A DNA stretch of 64,000 bases from Flavobacteriaceae bacterium (lineage in GTDB: Bacteria; Bacteroidota; Bacteroidia; Flavobacteriales; Flavobacteriaceae). Positions 50,853 to 60,946 of this stretch are shown here, one piece after another (position 1 is the stretch's first letter; each line of letters begins with the position of its first letter). The stretch is from positions 35,649 to 99,648 of the forward strand of contig PKDU01000031.1 in assembly GCA_002862705.1 (NCBI GenBank). Reading direction: 5' to 3'. The translations under genes and the position numbers were made by a program. Below the pieces are notes generated by a model. The model did no database searches and was not told the origin of the DNA. It was given only the letters and a program-made list of their open reading frames with translations.

Positions 50853-51113
50853 ATGCTTACCCAAATTTTTGGTTGTGCTGTCTTCGGCATCGATGCCCAA
50901 CAAATAAGGAAATACTGCCAGCTGTCAAAAGATTCGTTGACACTGCTAAAAACCGCCATGGACAGGCTGCGACTTTCTGCCCGGGCATACGACCGTATTC
51001 TTAAGGTTTCCCGAACCATTGCTGATTTAGCGGGTTCGGACGCCATCGCCGATGCACATATAGCCGAAGCCATACAGTACCGCAGTTTAGACAGAGAAGG
51101 TTGGTTGGGTTAG
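50853..51113 (+). pseudogene. comM: Internally deleted comM (YifB, Mg-chelatase-like ATPase) remnant
   Basis: An intact 86-codon frame. Its first 15 residues (MLTQIFGCAVFGIDA) match the ComM/YifB N-terminus. The rest, from QQIRKYCQLS through LSARAYDRILKVSRTIADLAGS to SLDREGWLG, matches the ComM C-terminus. About 420 residues, including both Walker motifs and the Lon-like domain, are missing, while the frame is kept. ComM is a branch-migration helicase for natural transformation; this remnant cannot bind ATP. An ATG and AT-rich upstream sequence remain, so a short protein could still be made. The junction is near 50897. Confidence 0.85.
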
Positions 51114-52498
51114 CTAAAAAGGCGCAGTATTTTTTGCAGTACGGGAAACGACTTGCCATAGGGCGCATAGCGCTGAATGGGATCAAACCAAGTGGGGCGT
51201 GCCACATAAGATTTTAGGTGCGTAAACGTATCAAAAGAATACTTGCCGTGATAGCTGCCCACACCGCTGTTGCCTATGCCTCCAAATGGCAGTCGTTGGT
51301 TGGTGAAATACACGATTACATCGTTGATCATTCCGCCGCCATAACTGTGTTTTTTCATTAGTTTATTTGCCCACTTTTTTCGTTCAGAGAAAACGTAGAA
51401 CGATAGGGGCTTGTCGTAATGCCGTATGATGCGGTCTATTTCAGTTTCGTCTTCATAGGTCAATATGGGTAGGATAGGTCCAAAAATTTCATCTTGCATG
51501 ATTTTATTTTCCAAATGGTCAACTGCAACGATCGTAGGTGCCACATAACGGTTTTGTACATCGTGTTCTCCGCCGTAGAGGATGTCTTGCCCATCTAGTA
51601 GATTTACCATAGCAGTAGCGTGTTTTTCGTGCACTAAACGGGCATAGTCTTCCGATGTTTTGGGATTGTCGCCATACATGCGCACAATTTCACTTTTAAG
51701 GGCCGTGAGCAATGCTTCGTACTTGCTTTTGTGAACAAGCAAGTAGTCTGGTGACATGCATATTTGACCACAGTTCATGTATTTGCCCCAAGCAATACGT
51801 CTTGCACTTACCTTGATGTTTGCGGTTTGATCTACAATACAAGGGTTTTTACCACCCAATTCGAGTGTGGTGGGCGTGAGGTGTGCTGCTGCTGCTTGGG
51901 CTACGAGTTTTCCAACGCGAACGCCCCCTGTAAAAAAGATATAATCCCATCGTAATTGCAATAAATTTTCTGCTGTTTCTGGACCGCCTTGCACTACAGT
52001 TACCCATGCCTCAGGGAAAACGGCTGTGATGATTTTTTCAATTACAGCAGCGGTATGTGGTGCGTGTTCCGAAGGTTTTAGAACAACCGTATTGCCAGCT
52101 GCCACTGCGCCAATAAGAGAGTTTAGTGCCAATTGAAAGGGGTAATTCCAGGGTGCAATGTGAAGCGTAACGCCAAAAGGCTCTGGAACGATCCAATCCT
52201 TGCTAGGGGTGTTCAACCATTTTCCTTTAATGCGTTTGGGTTTTGCCCAAAACTGTAAGTTTTTGATAACGGTATTTAGTTCATCTAGTACGATGTAGAT
52301 TTCAGCCAACCATATTTCAGCAGCAGGTTTGCCCAAATCTTTTTTTAATGCAGCACTGATGTCAGCTTCATGCGCTTTAACACTTTGCTTTAGCGCTTTT
52401 AAACGTGTTATACGTGTATTGATATGTAAGGTTTTTCCATTTTTAAAAAAATCAGATTGCATATTTTTTATTGGTATCAATGGGTTATCCTTAATCAT
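51110..52498 (-). CDS. Aldehyde dehydrogenase family protein
   Basis: NAD(P)-dependent oxidation of aldehydes. The 462-residue product resembles the class 3 (fatty/aromatic aldehyde) type, which lacks the long N-terminus. It has PWNYPFQLALNSLIGAVAAGNTVVLKPSEHAP, FTGGVRVGKLV, LELGGKNPCIV with catalytic Glu, and the nucleophile cysteine in NCGQICMSPDYLL (about residue 244). The segment PFGGIGNSGVGSYHGKYSFDTFTH closes the domain. Its end overlaps the comM remnant by four bases (convergent). Confidence 0.93.
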   Translation of the reverse strand: MIKDNPLIPIKNMQSDFFKNGKTLHINTRITRLKALKQSVKAHEADISAALKKDLGKPAAEIWLAEIYIVLDELNTVIKNLQFWAKPKRIKGKWLNTPSKDWIVPEPFGVTLHIAPWNYPFQLALNSLIGAVAAGNTVVLKPSEHAPHTAAVIEKIITAVFPEAWVTVVQGGPETAENLLQLRWDYIFFTGGVRVGKLVAQAAAAHLTPTTLELGGKNPCIVDQTANIKVSARRIAWGKYMNCGQICMSPDYLLVHKSKYEALLTALKSEIVRMYGDNPKTSEDYARLVHEKHATAMVNLLDGQDILYGGEHDVQNRYVAPTIVAVDHLENKIMQDEIFGPILPILTYEDETEIDRIIRHYDKPLSFYVFSERKKWANKLMKKHSYGGGMINDVIVYFTNQRLPFGGIGNSGVGSYHGKYSFDTFTHLKSYVARPTWFDPIQRYAPYGKSFPVLQKILRLFS

Positions 52499-52572
52499 GT
52501 TTAATGTTTCGTTGTTTTTTTTAGTGAATATGTAAAAATATGCTTTTCATTCATTATGCCGCCTACTTTTTC

Positions 52573-52580
52573 TACATTTG
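52573..52580 (+). promoter_or_regulatory. Putative -7 promoter box of the ilv operon
   Basis: TACATTTG, exact TAnnTTTG match, about 125 bases before ilvD. That leaves a leader long enough for regulation and containing the short valine-rich ORF at 52662. Confidence 0.5.
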
Positions 52581-52661
52581 AATTAAAATACTACAAAACA
52601 AACCCAATTTTACACCTTTTATTTTATTCGATTTTAACGTCTCAATTAACAAACAAGCTAT

Positions 52662-52694
52662 ATGGTTGTTGTTTCGTATTTTAGCGCATCCTAA
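52662..52694 (+). CDS. Putative valine-rich leader peptide of the ilv operon
   Basis: ATG GTT GTT GTT TCG TAT TTT AGC GCA TCC TAA encodes [10 protein letters not shown], ending 11 bases before the ilvD ATG. Three consecutive valine codons right before branched-chain amino acid genes are what an attenuation leader would show. No terminator hairpin is visible between it and ilvD, so translational coupling rather than classical termination would be needed. A ten-codon frame can occur by chance. Confidence 0.4.
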   Translation: MVVVSYFSAS

Positions 52695-52705
52695 TTTTAA
52701 GATTC

Positions 52706-54379
52706 ATGGGGCATAATCGCTACTCAAAAACTGTTACACAAGATCCTAGCCAGCCGGCAGCACAAGCCATGCTTCACGCTATTGGCCTTACGGATACTGA
52801 TTTTGAAAAGCCTTTGGTAGGGATTGCCAGCACAGGATACGAAGGAAATCCGTGTAATATGCACCTTAATGATTTAGCAGTTGAAATAAAAAAAGGTACC
52901 CAAGAAGCTGATTTGGTGGGCCTTATTTTTAACACCATTGGGGTGAGTGATGGTATATCAATGGGTACGCCCGGTATGCGTTTTTCATTGCCCTCAAGAG
53001 ATTTAATTGCCGATTCTATGGAAACGGTTATGGGCGGTATGTCATACGATGGTATGGTGGCCGTAGTGGGTTGTGATAAAAACATGCCCGGTTCTGTCAT
53101 GGCCATGTTGCGTCTCAATCGACCAAGTATTATGGTTTATGGTGGTACTATAGCGTCTGGCTGTGTTGCTGAAAAAAAATTAGACATCGTTTCTGCTTTT
53201 GAAGCATGGGGCGAAAAAGTATCAGGTAAAATTGGGGAGGCTGAATTCAAAGAAGTTATTCAAAACGCCTGTCCGGGTGCTGGTGCTTGTGGTGGCATGT
53301 ACACGGCCAATACCATGGCTTCTGCCATAGAGGTGCTAGGGCTATCCTTGCCATATAATTCTTCTAACCCTGCGGTTAGTCAAGAAAAAATAACCGAATG
53401 TGTGGCTGCTGGTAAGGCGATGCGCTTGCTTATCGAAAAAGACATCAATCCAAAAGATATAGTTACAAAAAAATCACTGGAAAATGCCATGCGGTTGGTT
53501 ACTGTTTTGGGTGGCTCGACCAATGCAGTGTTGCACTTTTTGGCAATAGCCAAGGCAGCAGAGGTCGATTTTACACTGGCTGACTTTCAACGTATTAGTG
53601 ACACCACGCCATTCTTGGCAGATCTTAAGCCAAGTGGTAAATTTTTAATGGAAGATGTACACCGTGTAGGTGGTATTCCTGCTGTAATTAAGTTTATGCT
53701 TGATCACGACATGCTCCATGGCGATTGCATTACAGTAACAGGAAAAACACTAGCCGAAAACATGGCAGACGTTCCCTCGCTACAAGAAGGTCAAAAGGTT
53801 ATTCGTCCATTGGATAACCCCATAAAAGAAACGGGTCATATTCGCATCTTGTTTGGTAACCTAGCATCCGAAGGTTCTGTTGCTAAAATTACTGGCAAAG
53901 AGGGTTTGTCATTCGAAGGTCCAGCCCGTGTTTATGATGGAGAATTTGCTGCCAATGCGGGTATCAAATCTGGAGAAGTTAAAAAAGGCGAGGTTGTAGT
54001 TATTCGCTATGAAGGTCCAAAAGGCGGTCCTGGAATGCCAGAAATGCTTAAGCCCACTGCTGCCATCATGGGCGCAGGTTTGGGTAAGGAAGTGGCACTC
54101 ATTACAGACGGTCGTTTTTCTGGAGGTACGCACGGATTTGTTGTAGGGCACATCACACCCGAGGCACAATTGGGTGGCACGCTAGGGCTTGTTCAAAACG
54201 GGGACATCATCCGCATTGATGCCCAATCAAACGAATTGCATGTTAATCTCAGTGAAGCGGAACTCAATAAGCGTCGTGACGCTTGGGTTGCGCCAGATTT
54301 AAAAGTTAGTAAAGGCGTTTTATATAAATACGCAAGCTTGGTTGCTTCTGCTTCTGAAGGTTGTGTTACAGATGAATAA
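52706..54379 (+). CDS. ilvD: Dihydroxy-acid dehydratase
   Basis: Iron-sulfur enzyme forming the 2-oxo acids of valine and isoleucine. The 557-residue product carries the cluster cysteines in [22 protein letters not shown], and [18 protein letters not shown], plus [19 protein letters not shown] near the end. Length is standard. First gene of ilvD-ilvB-ilvN-ilvC-ilvA; ilvB starts three bases after its stop. Confidence 0.98.
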   Translation: MGHNRYSKTVTQDPSQPAAQAMLHAIGLTDTDFEKPLVGIASTGYEGNPCNMHLNDLAVEIKKGTQEADLVGLIFNTIGVSDGISMGTPGMRFSLPSRDLIADSMETVMGGMSYDGMVAVVGCDKNMPGSVMAMLRLNRPSIMVYGGTIASGCVAEKKLDIVSAFEAWGEKVSGKIGEAEFKEVIQNACPGAGACGGMYTANTMASAIEVLGLSLPYNSSNPAVSQEKITECVAAGKAMRLLIEKDINPKDIVTKKSLENAMRLVTVLGGSTNAVLHFLAIAKAAEVDFTLADFQRISDTTPFLADLKPSGKFLMEDVHRVGGIPAVIKFMLDHDMLHGDCITVTGKTLAENMADVPSLQEGQKVIRPLDNPIKETGHIRILFGNLASEGSVAKITGKEGLSFEGPARVYDGEFAANAGIKSGEVKKGEVVVIRYEGPKGGPGMPEMLKPTAAIMGAGLGKEVALITDGRFSGGTHGFVVGHITPEAQLGGTLGLVQNGDIIRIDAQSNELHVNLSEAELNKRRDAWVAPDLKVSKGVLYKYASLVASASEGCVTDE

Positions 54380-54382
54380 CGG

Positions 54383-56080
54383 ATGATGAAAAAAGAAAAC
54401 ATTTCGGGTTCAGAAGCTTTAATCCACTGCTTGTTGGCAGAAGGCGTTGATCTTATTTATGGTTACCCAGGTGGTGCCATTATGCCATTTTACGATGAAT
54501 TATATAAGTTTCAAGACAAACTGCAACACGTGCTTACACGTCACGAGCAGGGTGCAACACATGCCGCACAAGGTTTTGCCCGTGTTTCGGGAAAAGTAGG
54601 TGTCTGTGTGGCAACGTCAGGTCCTGGTGCAACCAACTTGGTTACCGGTATTGCAGATGCCATGATTGATTCAACTCCTTTGGTATGCATCACAGGTCAG
54701 GTGCCATCGCACTTATTGGGGTCAGATGCCTTTCAAGAAACCGATATCATTGGTATTTCAACACCAGTTACCAAATGGAATTACCAGATTACAGACGTAA
54801 AAGAAATTCCCGAAATCATGGCCAAGGCGTTTTATATTGCGCGTTCTGGTCGTCCGGGCCCCGTGCTTATTGATATCACTAAAGATGCCCAATTTACCAC
54901 TGCTGATTTTGAATACAAGCCCTGTGCGTCTGTTCGCAGCTATAAGCCAATTCCAGTAGTGAACCCATCTGAAGTTGACGCTGCCGCAGCCCTTATTTCG
55001 AATGCTAAAAAACCTTTGATTGTTTGGGGGCAGGGGGTTATCCTCGGAAAGGCAGAAGAAGAATTTAAAACTTTCGTTGAATCATCTAATATTCCAGCGG
55101 CTTGGACCATACTTGGTGTATCGGCGTTGCCAACTTCACACCCGTTAAATGTGGGTATGGTGGGCATGCACGGAAATTATGGACCTAATGTATTAACCAA
55201 CGAATGTGATGTGCTTATTGCCATTGGTATGCGTTTCGACGACCGGGTGACGGGTAGACTTGACAGCTATGCCAAACAGGCTAAGGTTGTCCACTTAGAG
55301 ATAGATCCTGCTGAGGTGAACAAAAACGTTGCAGCAGATGTGGCCGTTCTTGGAGATGTTAAGCAGACCTTGCCTGTGTTAACCCAAAAAGTAGCCTCTA
55401 AACCTTATACTGAATGGTTTGAAAAGTTTAAGGCTCACGACAAAATTGAATTTGATACCGTAATTAATAACGACTTAAACCCAACCAAAGAAGGTTTGAG
55501 TATGGCTGAGGTCTTAAAAGAAATTAACCGTGCTTCTAACAGCGATGCTGTTGTGGTTTCTGATGTAGGTCAGCACCAAATGATAGCTTGCCGATACGCA
55601 ACCTTTAACCATTCAAAAAGTAATATTACTTCAGGTGGTTTAGGTACCATGGGATTTGCTTTGCCAGCCGCTTTGGGCGCAAAAATGGGTGCTCCCGACA
55701 GAGAAGTAGTTGCTATTATTGGCGATGGCGGATTTCAAATGACCATTCAAGAATTGGGTACGATTTTCCAAACGCAAGCAGCTGTTAAGGTAGTGGTGCT
55801 CAATAACGATTTTTTGGGTATGGTGCGTCAATGGCAACAGTTGTTTTTTGATAAGCGATATGCCTCTACAGAAATGGTCAATCCAGACTTTGTTAAAATC
55901 GCTGAAGGCTACTTTATCGATGCCAAGCGTGTTACCAAAAGAGAAGAATTAGGAAAAGCCGTTGATGAAATGATGGCTTCCGATAAACCGTACTTCCTTG
56001 AAGTATGTGTTGAAAAAGAAGATAATGTATTCCCGATGATACCTTCAGGTGCTTCGGTTTCTGAAATAAGATTGTCATAA
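54383..56080 (+). CDS. ilvB: Acetolactate synthase large subunit
   Basis: ThDP- and FAD-dependent condensation of pyruvate, first common step of branched-chain synthesis. The 565-residue product has YGYPGGAIMPFYDELY with the adjacent LTRHEQGATHAAQGFAR (catalytic Glu), GPGATNLVTG, the FAD region, and the ThDP motif GDGGFQMTIQELGTI with NNDFLGMVRQWQQLF. Two ATG codons lie in tandem at 54383 and 54386. ilvN begins one base after the stop. Confidence 0.97.
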   Translation: MMKKENISGSEALIHCLLAEGVDLIYGYPGGAIMPFYDELYKFQDKLQHVLTRHEQGATHAAQGFARVSGKVGVCVATSGPGATNLVTGIADAMIDSTPLVCITGQVPSHLLGSDAFQETDIIGISTPVTKWNYQITDVKEIPEIMAKAFYIARSGRPGPVLIDITKDAQFTTADFEYKPCASVRSYKPIPVVNPSEVDAAAALISNAKKPLIVWGQGVILGKAEEEFKTFVESSNIPAAWTILGVSALPTSHPLNVGMVGMHGNYGPNVLTNECDVLIAIGMRFDDRVTGRLDSYAKQAKVVHLEIDPAEVNKNVAADVAVLGDVKQTLPVLTQKVASKPYTEWFEKFKAHDKIEFDTVINNDLNPTKEGLSMAEVLKEINRASNSDAVVVSDVGQHQMIACRYATFNHSKSNITSGGLGTMGFALPAALGAKMGAPDREVVAIIGDGGFQMTIQELGTIFQTQAAVKVVVLNNDFLGMVRQWQQLFFDKRYASTEMVNPDFVKIAEGYFIDAKRVTKREELGKAVDEMMASDKPYFLEVCVEKEDNVFPMIPSGASVSEIRLS

Positions 56081-56081
56081 T

Positions 56082-56603
56082 ATGGAAACAAATTACACCA
56101 TATCGATTTATACGGAAAACAGCGTTGGGCTACTCAACCGCGTTTCTGCTATTTTTCAACGCCGTCATATCAATATTGTCAGCATCACTTCTTCTGCTTC
56201 AGAAATAGACGATGTATCGCGCTTTGTTATCGTGGTAAGCATGACGGAAGAAGCGGTAAAGAAAGTTGTGGGTCAAATTGAAAAGCAAGTTGAGGTAATC
56301 AAAGCGTTTTACCACACCGATGAAGAAACTATTTTTCAAGAATCCGCACTTTATAAGGTGGCGTCAAAATCTCTTTTTGAGGAACGCCACATTCAAAATA
56401 TCATCAAGAAAAGCCACGCTAATATCGTGACGGTAAACACCGAGTTTTTTGTTATAGAAAAAACAGGCTTCCGACACGAAACAGAACAACTTTACGATGA
56501 TTTAGCGCCCTATGGACTATTGCAATTTGTGCGCTCTGGCCGTATTTCTGTGACCAAGTCCCCGATGAACATTAAAGCATTATTAAACAAACTAAACGAT
56601 TAA
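56082..56603 (+). CDS. ilvN: Acetolactate synthase small subunit
   Basis: Regulatory subunit that binds valine and activates IlvB. The 173-residue product has an N-terminal ACT domain ([31 protein letters not shown]) and a C-terminal ACT-like domain beginning near residue 90. Length is typical of the long form. Four-gene context (B-N-C) is conserved. Confidence 0.95.
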   Translation: METNYTISIYTENSVGLLNRVSAIFQRRHINIVSITSSASEIDDVSRFVIVVSMTEEAVKKVVGQIEKQVEVIKAFYHTDEETIFQESALYKVASKSLFEERHIQNIIKKSHANIVTVNTEFFVIEKTGFRHETEQLYDDLAPYGLLQFVRSGRISVTKSPMNIKALLNKLND

Positions 56604-56613
56604 AACCAAAGAG

Positions 56614-58086
56614 ATGAGTAACTATTTCAACACTTTACCACTAAGAGATCAACTACACCAACTGGCACAGTGCCGTTTTATGGATGCAGATGAATTTACC
56701 GAGGGTATTTCAGCCCTTAAAGACAAGAAAATTGTAATTGTTGGCTGTGGTGCTCAAGGATTAAATCAAGGATTAAACATGCGTGACTCTGGTCTTAATA
56801 TTTCCTATGCATTGCGCAGTGGTGCTATTGAGCAAAAGCGTGCTTCTTATCAAAATGCTACATCTAACAACTTTGATGTCGGCTCTTATGATCAAATGAT
56901 TCCAACGGCAGATTTGGTTATCAACCTTACGCCAGATAAAAATCACACATCTGTTGTGGAGGCCGTTATGCCCTTGATGAAAAAAGGCGCTACATTCTCC
57001 TATTCTCACGGATTTAATATTGTTGAGGAAGGAACAAAATTTAGAGATGATCTAACGGTAATTATGGTTGCACCTAAGAGCCCAGGTTCTGAAGTACGCG
57101 AAGAATACCTTCGTGGATTTGGTGTGCCAACGCTTATTGCTGTTCATTCCGATAACGACCCACAAGGAAAAGGTTGGGAACAAGCCAAAGCCTATTGTGT
57201 AGGTACTGGAGGTGACCGCGCAGGTGTACTGCAATCTTCATTTATCGCTGAGGTAAAATCAGATTTGATGGGCGAGCAAACCATTTTATGTGGTGTGTTA
57301 CAGACAGGTTCTATTTTATGTTTTGATAAAATGGTAGCTGAAGGTGTTGATGCAGCCTATGCTTCTAAATTGATTCAATACGGATGGGAAACCATTACAG
57401 AGGCATTAAAGCACGGTGGTGTTACCAACATGATGGATCGTTTGTCTAACCCTGCAAAAATCAAGGCTTTTGAGCTTTCAGAGGAGCTAAAAGAAATCAT
57501 GACACCATTGTTCCAAAAACACATGGACGATATTATGTCTGGTCACTTTTCTTCCACCATGATGGAAGACTGGGCCAATGATGATAAAAACTTGCTCGAG
57601 TGGCGTGCAGCTACGGCTGAAACAGCTTTTGAAAAAACAGCACCTACTACTGACGCGATTGACGAGCAAACATTCTTTGATCATGGTACCTTAATGGTAG
57701 CCTTTGTACGCGCTGGCGTAGAGTTGGCATTTGATACCATGGTAGCTGCCGGAATTAAGGATGCTTCTGCTTATTATGAGTCTTTACACGAAACCCCGTT
57801 AATCGCCAACACCATTGCACGTAAAAAATTATACGAGATGAATCGTGTGATATCTGACACTGCAGAATACGGATGTTATTTATTCGACCATGCCTGTAAG
57901 CCTTTATTGACTTCATTTATGGAAGGTATTGACACGTCTATTATTGGTACAACTTTCTCTCCAGACACCAATGGCGTTGACAACAAAAAGTTAATTGCCG
58001 TTAACGATGCCCTTAGAAATCACCCCGTAGAAAAAATTGGAAAGACACTTCGCACGTCCATGACGGCCATGAAACGCATCGTGTAG
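56614..58086 (+). CDS. ilvC: Ketol-acid reductoisomerase (class II)
   Basis: NADPH-dependent isomeroreductase of acetolactate. At 490 residues it is the long class II form with a duplicated knotted C-terminal domain, as in E. coli and Bacteroidota, not the 330-residue class I. The dinucleotide loop is [13 protein letters not shown] near 42-54, with [14 protein letters not shown], then [14 protein letters not shown]. Acidic metal-binding residues appear in the [14 protein letters not shown] helix. Its stop shares one base with the ilvA GTG start. Confidence 0.97.
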   Translation: MSNYFNTLPLRDQLHQLAQCRFMDADEFTEGISALKDKKIVIVGCGAQGLNQGLNMRDSGLNISYALRSGAIEQKRASYQNATSNNFDVGSYDQMIPTADLVINLTPDKNHTSVVEAVMPLMKKGATFSYSHGFNIVEEGTKFRDDLTVIMVAPKSPGSEVREEYLRGFGVPTLIAVHSDNDPQGKGWEQAKAYCVGTGGDRAGVLQSSFIAEVKSDLMGEQTILCGVLQTGSILCFDKMVAEGVDAAYASKLIQYGWETITEALKHGGVTNMMDRLSNPAKIKAFELSEELKEIMTPLFQKHMDDIMSGHFSSTMMEDWANDDKNLLEWRAATAETAFEKTAPTTDAIDEQTFFDHGTLMVAFVRAGVELAFDTMVAAGIKDASAYYESLHETPLIANTIARKKLYEMNRVISDTAEYGCYLFDHACKPLLTSFMEGIDTSIIGTTFSPDTNGVDNKKLIAVNDALRNHPVEKIGKTLRTSMTAMKRIV

Positions 58087-59336
58087 TGAGACCATTATTA
58101 GATTTATCGACCATTGAGGCTGCGGCCAAAAGGGTAGGGCAGGCTGCTGTTCCAACCCCTTTGGAGCACAACAAACGGTTGAGTGAATTGTATGATGCCA
58201 CTATTTTGGTAAAGCGTGAGGACTTACAGCCTGTAAGGTCTTTTAAAATACGCGGGGCGTATAATAAGATTTCACTTTTAGATAAAGCAGCACGTGAAAA
58301 AGGTGTTGTATGCTCAAGTGCAGGTAATCACGCCCAAGGCGTTGCATATGCCTGTAGTCATCACAATATTCATGGTACTATTTTTATGCCTTCTCCTACA
58401 ACACAACAAAAGGTTTCGCAAGTTGCCATGTTTGGTGGCGATAAGGTGACCATCAAATTGGTTGGGGATACCTATGACGATTGTTATGAGGCGGCCAAAG
58501 AATATGTTGCTGAAACAGGAAAAATATTTATACACCCCTTCGACGATCCTGATGTTATCGCAGGTCAGGCGACCATGGCATTGGAAATTATTGCGCAGGC
58601 AACGGAGCCCATAGATTATATAATAGTGCCCATTGGCGGTGGCGGATTGATTTCTGGTATCATCAGTGTTTTTAAGCAAAAATCACCTCATACCAAATTT
58701 ATAGGTATTGAACCAAAAGGCGCGCCCAGCATGTACCAGTCTTTACAGCAAAAGAAGCGCATTCGACTCGACAGTATTGATGTTTTTGTAGATGGTGCCG
58801 CTGTTAAAACCATTGGCGAATACGGCTTTGATTATTGCACGCAGTATTTAGAAGATTTGCTTTTGGTTGACGAAGGAGAAATTTGTCAAAACATATTGAA
58901 TATGTACACTTATGATGCTGTTGTGGTTGAGCCAGCAGGCGCCATGTCGGTATCAGCACTCTCTCAGTTGTCGGCAGCGATTAAGGGGAAAAACGTGGTT
59001 TGTTTGGTATGTGGTGGCAATAATGATATTACGCGTATGGCAGAAATCAAAGAACGCGCCTTACTTTTCAATAAACTTAAGCATTACTTTATTGTACGCT
59101 TTCCACAACGTGCAGGTGCACTTAAGGAGTTTGTGCAAGATATTTTAGGTCCAACAGATGATATTACCTTTTTTGAATACTCCAAAAAAAGCGCCCGCTC
59201 ACAAGGTCCGGCCGTAGTGGGAATTCAGATAAAATCAGTAGATGACTTTAAGCCATTGTTAAATAGAATGAAAGAAAAAGGTTTTTTTGGTGATTATTTA
59301 AATAACAAGCCCGATTTATTTCAATTTTTGATTTAA
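58086..59336 (+). CDS. ilvA: Threonine ammonia-lyase (biosynthetic)
   Basis: PLP enzyme making 2-oxobutyrate from threonine for isoleucine. The 416-residue product starts at GTG 58086, whose first base is the last base of the ilvC stop. PLP lysine is in SFKIRGAYNK (Lys54), followed by SAGNHAQGVAY and the glycine loop PIGGGGLISG. The C-terminal region (about 325-416, KHYFIVRFPQRAGALKEFV) is a single ACT-like regulatory domain, the form with feedback control by isoleucine. Confidence 0.96.
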   Translation: MRPLLDLSTIEAAAKRVGQAAVPTPLEHNKRLSELYDATILVKREDLQPVRSFKIRGAYNKISLLDKAAREKGVVCSSAGNHAQGVAYACSHHNIHGTIFMPSPTTQQKVSQVAMFGGDKVTIKLVGDTYDDCYEAAKEYVAETGKIFIHPFDDPDVIAGQATMALEIIAQATEPIDYIIVPIGGGGLISGIISVFKQKSPHTKFIGIEPKGAPSMYQSLQQKKRIRLDSIDVFVDGAAVKTIGEYGFDYCTQYLEDLLLVDEGEICQNILNMYTYDAVVVEPAGAMSVSALSQLSAAIKGKNVVCLVCGGNNDITRMAEIKERALLFNKLKHYFIVRFPQRAGALKEFVQDILGPTDDITFFEYSKKSARSQGPAVVGIQIKSVDDFKPLLNRMKEKGFFGDYLNNKPDLFQFLI

Positions 59337-59362
59337 TTTTGTAATGCTATGACAGAAAAAAT

Positions 59363-60946
59363 ATGAATATACCAGCTCAATTTGCTATTGATGCCCCCTT
59401 CCATCACAACAGTTTTTTAATCAACGGAGAAATCACCCTTTGGGACGGTCCAACAGCGGACGTTTATTCTTCCATTTACACGCCTAATACCGGTGGCGCG
59501 CTTGCGCCAACGCATTTAGGTTCTGTGCCGGACATGGATGAGGCGCATGCCCTAAAAGCGCTTGAAGCTGCATCAAATGCCTTTGACAAAGGAAAAGGGG
59601 AGTGGCCAACCATGAAAGTAGCAGACCGTATTGCCTGTATGGAGCGTTTTGTTACGCTTATGAAGCAACAACGCGACAAGGTGGTAAAGCTATTGATGTG
59701 GGAGATTGGTAAAAATCACAAAGACTCTGAAAAAGAATTTGATCGTACGGTAGACTATATCGTAGATACTATTAATGAATACAAAGACATAGACCGCGAC
59801 AGTGCTAAGTTCCACAATCACGGTGGCGTTTTTGCACACATTCGTCGTGGACCCATTGGTGTTGTATTGTGCCTTGGCCCATATAACTACCCTTTGAACG
59901 AAACTTTTGCGCTGCTTATCCCTGCTGTAATCATGGGGAACACCGCTATTTTTAAGCCTGCAAAGCACGGAGTTTTGCTTATTGCACCCTTACTTCAGGC
60001 GTTTAAAGAGAGTTTTCCACCAGGAGTAGTGAATATTGTTTTTGGTCGTGGAAGAACCATAGCCACACCCATTATGAAAACGGGACAAATAGATGTGCTT
60101 GCACTTATTGGGCACAGTTCGTCTGCCATGTCATTACAAGATTTACACCCAAAGAAAAGTAGGTTGCGATTGGTATTGGGTCTGGAAGCAAAAAATCCAG
60201 CTATCATTTTGCCAGATGCAGACTTGGAAAAAACAGTCCAAGAATGTGTAGCGGGTACCTTGTCTTTTAATGGACAGCGCTGTACAGCTTTAAAGGTTTT
60301 GTATGTGCACGAATCTATAAAAGAAGCTTTCTTGACCAAATTTCTTGCAGCAGTTGATGCTTTAAAACTGGGTATGCCGTGGGACAATACACTGCTTACA
60401 CCATTGCCAGAGCCCAACAAGCCCGCCTATATCCAAGAATTGATAGACGATGCCACAGAAAAAGGTGCCAAGGTGCTTAATTCAAGAGGTGGTGAGCGTA
60501 CAGAAAACTTTATTTTCCCAGCAGTTCTCTATCCTGTATCGCATGACATGCGTGTATACGAAGAAGAGCAATTCGGACCCGTAATCCCAGTGATGTCGTT
60601 TACAGACATCGATACACCTCTGGACGATATGGCTGCTTCTTCTTACGGACAGCAAGTGAGTTTGTTTGGTAAGGATGTAGATAAACTCGGACCGCTAATT
60701 GATACTTTGGCCAACCTTGTGTGTCGTGTGAACCTCAATAGCTCATGCCAAAGAGGACCAGACGTATACCCCTTCACTGGACGAAAAGATTCTGCTGTGA
60801 GTACACTGAGTGTGCGGGATGCATTGCGTTCTTTCTCCATCAGGACTTTTGTGGCTACCAAAGACACAGAAAGCAATAAGGAAATTTTAAGGGAATTGTT
60901 AGATACGCATAAATCTAACTTTATCTCTACGGACTATATGCTGTAA
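59363..60946 (+). CDS. gapN: NADP-dependent glyceraldehyde-3-phosphate dehydrogenase (non-phosphorylating)
   Basis: Aldehyde dehydrogenase-family enzyme that oxidises glyceraldehyde 3-phosphate straight to 3-phosphoglycerate with NADPH formation and no ATP. The 527-residue product has [39 protein letters not shown] with catalytic Glu, and the nucleophile in [13 protein letters not shown] (Cys307). The [29 protein letters not shown] end is distinctive of GapN. Length matches the Bacteroidota form. It lies 26 bases after ilvA but is unlikely to share its function. Confidence 0.93.
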   Translation: MNIPAQFAIDAPFHHNSFLINGEITLWDGPTADVYSSIYTPNTGGALAPTHLGSVPDMDEAHALKALEAASNAFDKGKGEWPTMKVADRIACMERFVTLMKQQRDKVVKLLMWEIGKNHKDSEKEFDRTVDYIVDTINEYKDIDRDSAKFHNHGGVFAHIRRGPIGVVLCLGPYNYPLNETFALLIPAVIMGNTAIFKPAKHGVLLIAPLLQAFKESFPPGVVNIVFGRGRTIATPIMKTGQIDVLALIGHSSSAMSLQDLHPKKSRLRLVLGLEAKNPAIILPDADLEKTVQECVAGTLSFNGQRCTALKVLYVHESIKEAFLTKFLAAVDALKLGMPWDNTLLTPLPEPNKPAYIQELIDDATEKGAKVLNSRGGERTENFIFPAVLYPVSHDMRVYEEEQFGPVIPVMSFTDIDTPLDDMAASSYGQQVSLFGKDVDKLGPLIDTLANLVCRVNLNSSCQRGPDVYPFTGRKDSAVSTLSVRDALRSFSIRTFVATKDTESNKEILRELLDTHKSNFISTDYML

